Origin: Bacillota bacterium
GTDB lineage: Bacteria; Bacillota; Clostridia; Saccharofermentanales; Fastidiosipilaceae
Assembly (NCBI GenBank): GCA_023442635.1
Contig: JAEZYR010000049.1
Coordinates: forward strand, 1-18,506
Length of the DNA: 18,506 nucleotides
Direction: 5' to 3'
Shown here: piece after piece, positions 15,409 to 18,506 of the stretch
How positions within the stretch are numbered: position 1 is the first letter of the stretch
Layout of the letters: every line of letters begins with the position of its first letter
Notes under the pieces: model-generated
Seen by the model: the letters and a program-made list of their open reading frames with translations, nothing else
What the model was told of the DNA's origin: nothing
Database searches by the model: none
Made by a program: the position numbers and the translations under genes

Positions 15409-16728
15409 TTAGTCTTTTTTAGGGCTCTCTTTGTCTGATGGCGTATTTACTTCTTTAAGATCTGGTTTTTTGCGTTTGTTGAGGACTTGGCGGAGGCTTT
15501 GAGCCGCTGTCAAAATAAAAGGTGAAGGTTCCTCCTCGTCACGCATATGCCGAAAGGGACTGGGTGCGGGGGTCTTTTGATCTTCGCGACGATGTAAATC
15601 CTCTCGCAAAAGACGATAGAGACAGGCTGTTATAGGCACGCCAAGCAGCATGCCAGGTAAGCCGAAAGCACCGCCACCGACGGTCACAGCAGCCAAGACC
15701 CAGAGCCCAGGCAGACCGAGAGAAGAGCCGACAACTTTGGGATAGATCAGGTTGTTTTCCAACTGCTGCAAGATCAGAAGGTAGACTAAGAAGAGCAGAG
15801 CCTTGATGGGTGAAACGGTCAGAAGCAGGAAAAAACCGATGGCACCACCAAGAAAAGCGCCAACAATAGGGATGAGGGCTGTAAAGCCTACGACGACGCC
15901 AATCATGCTGGCATAAGGAAAACGAAAGATCCAAAGACCCAAGGCGCAAAGGACACCGATGATGACGGCTTCTAGACATTGACCAACAATATAGCGGTGT
16001 AGACAGTCATTAAATGTTGAAAATAGGTGGCGGATTTTGGGTTGCCAGGCAGGGTTTAGATAGCTCTGGACTAAACGCTGAAGCTGCTGGAGGAGGCGGT
16101 CTTTGGCAAGTAACAGATAAATGGCAAAAATAATACCTAAGACAACATTGACGGTTGAATTGAGGAAAGAGGCAAAAAAACCAGCAGCTGCGGTAAATGT
16201 TCCGCCCACGCCCCTGCTTAGAAAGCCACTGATTTGCTGTAGGGTCTGCTGCCAATTCAGATGTTGAAGCTGCTCGATAAAGGGGAGCTGTAGCCAAGGT
16301 GTTGATTCGGCAAAGCGAGAGAGTTCCTGGACAGCCTGGGGAAGCAAATTGACTAAGGTCTGCACACTACGAATGAGCTCAGGAATAATCAAACTGAGTA
16401 GCAACGCCAAGATGAGAAGGACACTGACAATAGCGGCAAGCAGGGAAACAGGTCTGCGAGAACGCAAGATGGCTCGCCGCGATGAGTGGGGAAAGTAGTG
16501 CTGCTCATAAAAGTGCATCAAAATGTTGATGCCATAGGCGATGGCTAGCCCCAGCCAAAGAGGCCACATCGCAGCCATAAACGTAGCGAAAAAACGGGTG
16601 AAACGATCCCAGTAATGGATCATCAGAAAAAGAACAAAAATGGCTGTGCCAATTTGGAGGCAGAGGCGCCAGACTTGTTTGGCAGTCATAGAAAGGGCTT
16701 TCTCCTTTGCTTGTTGGCTTATATCCAT
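15409..16728 (-). CDS. AI-2E family transporter (PerM/YtvI-like permease)
   Basis: A 439-residue membrane protein of the AI-2E_transport family (PerM-like). Hydrophobic segments lie at about 24-37, 52-70, 96-116, 190-208, 252-270, 276-304, 308-322 and 340-372. Hallmarks are TALIPIVGAFLGGAIG (283-298) and QQLENNLIYPKVVGSSLGLP (321-340), followed by GGGAFGLPGMLLGVP (351-365). Despite the name, few members transport autoinducer-2; some act as Na+/H+ antiporters or metabolite exporters. The C-terminal 60 residues are charged and probably cytoplasmic. The start is uncertain. ATG 16728 has no Shine-Dalgarno. ATG 16689 (residue 14) has AAAGGAG about 12 bases upstream and begins just before the first span. 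It starts 30 bases after the ABC-F stop, so it may be read from that promoter. Confidence 0.9.
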   Translation of the reverse strand: MDISQQAKEKALSMTAKQVWRLCLQIGTAIFVLFLMIHYWDRFTRFFATFMAAMWPLWLGLAIAYGINILMHFYEQHYFPHSSRRAILRSRRPVSLLAAIVSVLLILALLLSLIIPELIRSVQTLVNLLPQAVQELSRFAESTPWLQLPFIEQLQHLNWQQTLQQISGFLSRGVGGTFTAAAGFFASFLNSTVNVVLGIIFAIYLLLAKDRLLQQLQRLVQSYLNPAWQPKIRHLFSTFNDCLHRYIVGQCLEAVIIGVLCALGLWIFRFPYASMIGVVVGFTALIPIVGAFLGGAIGFFLLLTVSPIKALLFLVYLLILQQLENNLIYPKVVGSSLGLPGLWVLAAVTVGGGAFGLPGMLLGVPITACLYRLLREDLHRREDQKTPAPSPFRHMRDEEEPSPFILTAAQSLRQVLNKRKKPDLKEVNTPSDKESPKKD

Positions 16729-16758
16729 AGGGTAAGGGTAATAATAAGCGAGAAGGAG

Positions 16759-18273
16759 CTAAGGAAAAAGAGGGTGTTGCTGGTGACTGCTTTGACCAGG
16801 CGTGCTTTCGATGTAGACGGTTTTTGTAGCAATCGTATTTCTAAAAGCCAGATCATGTTCGACAAAGATCATGGTAGGAGAAAATTCTCTAATCAGATTT
16901 TCAATTTGCATTCGAGAATAGATGTCAATATAGTTAAGCGGTTCATCCCACACATACAGGTGCGCTTGCTCGCAAAGGCTTTTTGCGATCAACACTTTTT
17001 TCTTCTGTCCTGCTGAGAAATCTTCCATTTTCTTTTCAAACTGTATGCGCGAAAAATCCATTTTCCGCAAGATGGCTTTGAACAAACTTTCATCGATACG
17101 ATTAACTTGTGCGAACTCTGACAAAGAGCCCTGCAGCATGGAAGTATCTTGGGGGACGTAGGACAATATCATCCTGGGCCCTAGGGTAAGCATCCCGCGA
17201 TGTTCTATTGCTTGTTTGAGCAGTAACTTCAGAAGACTTGTTTTCCCAGAGCCGTTTTTCCCGTCGATGGCCACACGTTCTCCCTGTTTTATGACAAAAG
17301 AGATGGGCTGGCAGATGCTTTTGCCGTCAAAAATGGGTGCAACACCAGAGAAAGTTACTAAGGTATCTGAAGAATAGGGAAGGGGCGTGATTTTCAAATC
17401 CTCTACAGTTTCTAAGTTTTTGAGAAGGCTGGATTTTTCTTCGATCGCCCGTTGTTGCCGCAATTCGATAGCCTTTGAGCGTTTCATCATTTTGGCGGAT
17501 TTGTGGCCGATATAGCCTCGGTCAACTGGATCGTTCCCAATTTTTGACGCCTCAACTCGGTCTGCCCAAATAGCAGTTCTTTTAGCAGCCTTTTCTAAAT
17601 GCTCAATGCTTTTTCTTAGCTTGGTATTTTGAGCGAGTTCAAATTCTTGCTGCCGTTGAAAATTGGTGAACCAAGTGGAAAAATTCCCGCTCTGCACTTC
17701 GATGTTTGATCGGTTGATTGACAGGATATGGTCAACACAGCCATCCAAAAAACAACGGTCGTGAGAAACCAGGATAAAACCCTTTTTCCGCTCCAGATAG
17801 GCTGAAACGCTTTCTCTGCCTTTCATGTCCAAATGGTTGGTCGGTTCATCAATCAGTAAAAAGTGTCCGTCATTCAGGAATAGAGCGGCTAGTAGCGCTT
17901 TAGTCTGCTCACCATAGGAAAGTGTAAAAAACGGCCTCCAAAGTACATCATCACGGACTTTCAGCAGGGACAGTTCTTTCAATAGCTCCCACTCTTTAGC
18001 CAGGGGGCAGACCTCCGAGAGAACGTCTAGAGTCAATCTGTTTTTGTCGTTCACAGGATAGGGAAAGTAATCGAATTGCACAGAGGCTTGTATTTTTCCG
18101 CGGTACTCGTACTTGCCTAGCAGAAGATTTAGAAAAGTAGTTTTTCCTCTACCGTTTCTTGCGACAAAACCCAGTTTCCAATCTGTATCGATTTGAAAAT
18201 TGACATTTTCAAAAATGTTATCGTAGCTGGATGGGTAGGCGAAGGTAAGGTTCTCGACTCGGATTATTGACAT
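16759..18273 (-). CDS. Lsa-family ABC-F ribosomal protection protein
   Basis: A 504-residue soluble twin-ATPase ABC-F protein. It has no membrane spans, so it is not a pump; the family dislodges lincosamides, streptogramin A and pleuromutilins from the ribosome. NBD1 has Walker A ARNGRGKTT (38-46), signature LSYGEQ (118-123), Walker B FLLIDEP (138-144) and switch His171. The interdomain linker (about 205-300) is rich in Lys, Arg and Glu and would reach the peptidyl-transferase centre. NBD2 has Walker A DGKNGSGKTS (337-346), signature DFSAGQ (418-423), Walker B VWDEP (441-445) and His473. Length and motifs such as NWKLG-like DWKLGF (31-36) and WDEPLNYID (442-450) resemble Lsa(A). ATG 18273 has AAAGGAG nine bases upstream. 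The gene is poorer in G+C than its neighbours and follows a putative attenuator. The exact drug spectrum is inferred, not seen. Confidence 0.92.
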   Translation of the reverse strand: MSIIRVENLTFAYPSSYDNIFENVNFQIDTDWKLGFVARNGRGKTTFLNLLLGKYEYRGKIQASVQFDYFPYPVNDKNRLTLDVLSEVCPLAKEWELLKELSLLKVRDDVLWRPFFTLSYGEQTKALLAALFLNDGHFLLIDEPTNHLDMKGRESVSAYLERKKGFILVSHDRCFLDGCVDHILSINRSNIEVQSGNFSTWFTNFQRQQEFELAQNTKLRKSIEHLEKAAKRTAIWADRVEASKIGNDPVDRGYIGHKSAKMMKRSKAIELRQQRAIEEKSSLLKNLETVEDLKITPLPYSSDTLVTFSGVAPIFDGKSICQPISFVIKQGERVAIDGKNGSGKTSLLKLLLKQAIEHRGMLTLGPRMILSYVPQDTSMLQGSLSEFAQVNRIDESLFKAILRKMDFSRIQFEKKMEDFSAGQKKKVLIAKSLCEQAHLYVWDEPLNYIDIYSRMQIENLIREFSPTMIFVEHDLAFRNTIATKTVYIESTPGQSSHQQHPLFP

Positions 18274-18305
18274 ATCGCATTTCTCCTTTGTTCAGAGGGA
18301 AGAAC

Positions 18306-18344
18306 ATAAAACAAGAGCTGCAAGAAAGTTCATTCTTGCAGCTC
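18306..18344 (-). terminator. Leader terminator (attenuator) upstream of the ABC-F gene
   Basis: On the minus strand, arm 18344-18333 (GAGCTGCAAGAA) pairs perfectly with 18326-18315 (TTCTTGCAGCTC). This gives a 12-bp stem with a 6-base loop, followed by TTGTTTTAT (18314-18306). It ends 32 bases before the ABC-F start codon and inside its own leader, which is where a conditional terminator would sit. Confidence 0.85.
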
Positions 18345-18491
18345 GTCACAGCACAATAGCAACGTCTTTATAGAAGGTCATTGCCTACGATATATCGAGC
18401 GAACAGATTCTTAACTTTCTTGCGATGGACACAGTTCTGCTGCAAAGGCGCAGCACCACTGCATATCCCTAATTTATTTGCAAGAAAAGTT
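18320..18491 (-). promoter_or_regulatory. Candidate ribosome-mediated attenuator leader of the ABC-F gene
   Basis: Three arms can pair alternatively on the minus-strand RNA. Arm 1 is AACTTTTCTTGC (18491-18480), arm 2 is GCAAGAAAGTT (18423-18413) and arm 4 is AACTTTCTTGC (18330-18320), which is the loop end and 3' side of the terminator. Arms 2 and 4 are perfectly complementary over 11 bp and would break the terminator. Arms 1 and 2 pair over 11 bp with one bulged U, enclosing a small hairpin (18432-18435/18458-18461 plus 18438-18443/18450-18455), and would leave the terminator free. Arm 1 lies within a short ORF. Stalling there should expose arm 2 and allow read-through. This is the logic known for other ABC-F and erm leaders; here it is deduced from complementarity only. 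Confidence 0.7.
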
Positions 18492-18497
18492 AATCAT
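18474..18497 (-). CDS. Putative 7-codon leader peptide (MINFSCK)
   Basis: ATG at 18497 opens a 7-codon frame reading Met-Ile-Asn-Phe-Ser-Cys-Lys and ends at TAA. GGTGG lies four bases before the start and runs to the window edge, so the full ribosome-binding site may extend outside. Codons 3-6 are exactly arm 1 of the attenuator, so a ribosome paused here would hide that arm. A short ORF in this position is usual for antibiotic-inducible leaders. There is no protein-level evidence. Confidence 0.55.
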   Translation of the reverse strand: MINFSCK

Positions 18498-18506
18498 CTT
18501 TCCACC

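Noticed and set aside
18388..18397. CGATATATCG palindrome in the ABC-F leader as an operator
   Set aside because: A 10-base AT-rich palindrome without flanking symmetry; the leader's pairing arms explain regulation better.

Overview
The window looks like a chromosomal segment of a Gram-positive bacterium, probably Bacillota (Firmicutes), of roughly balanced G+C. The evidence is a LytR-CpsA-Psr (LCP) wall-polymer transferase, an Lsa-type ABC-F antibiotic-resistance protein, strong Shine-Dalgarno sites, and intrinsic terminators with clean U-tracts. The genus cannot be named from sequence alone. I see no rRNA, tRNA, CRISPR array or insertion sequence.

Left part, minus strand, transcribed right to left (7994 to 1). 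A BaiN/HI0933-type flavoprotein is followed by an LCP protein, then a strong terminator. After it comes a tight run: a GT4 glycosyltransferase, a GT32/DXD-type sugar transferase (4-base overlap), aspartate ammonia-lyase, and an O-antigen-ligase/Wzy-like membrane protein. The last gene is cut by the left window edge and overlaps aspA by 8 bases. The glycosyltransferases, polymerase/ligase and LCP protein suggest assembly of a cell-surface polysaccharide and its attachment to the wall. The aspartase inside this run is out of place metabolically.

Middle, 8100-14134. The tRNA 2-thiouridylase gene mnmA (+) faces an EamA/DMT transporter (-) across a perfect 18-bp bidirectional terminator. A divergent intergenic region of about 266 bases then leads into a plus-strand run: a cytidylate-kinase-like P-loop protein, a GTPase with a C-terminal DUF697-like membrane-associating region and a degenerate G4 motif, and a MATE exporter.

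Right part, minus strand, 18506 to 14190. An Lsa-family ABC-F ribosome-protection gene is followed closely by an AI-2E-family (PerM-like) permease and an MFS transporter. The ABC-F gene is visibly poorer in G+C than its neighbours. It is preceded by a leader that reads like a ribosome-mediated transcription attenuator. The leader has a 7-codon ORF (MINFSCK) overlapping arm 1, an arm 2 complementary to both arm 1 and the 3' side of the terminator, and a perfect 12-bp terminator hairpin followed by a U-tract. This is the most interesting regulatory structure in the window. Its promoter lies beyond the right edge.
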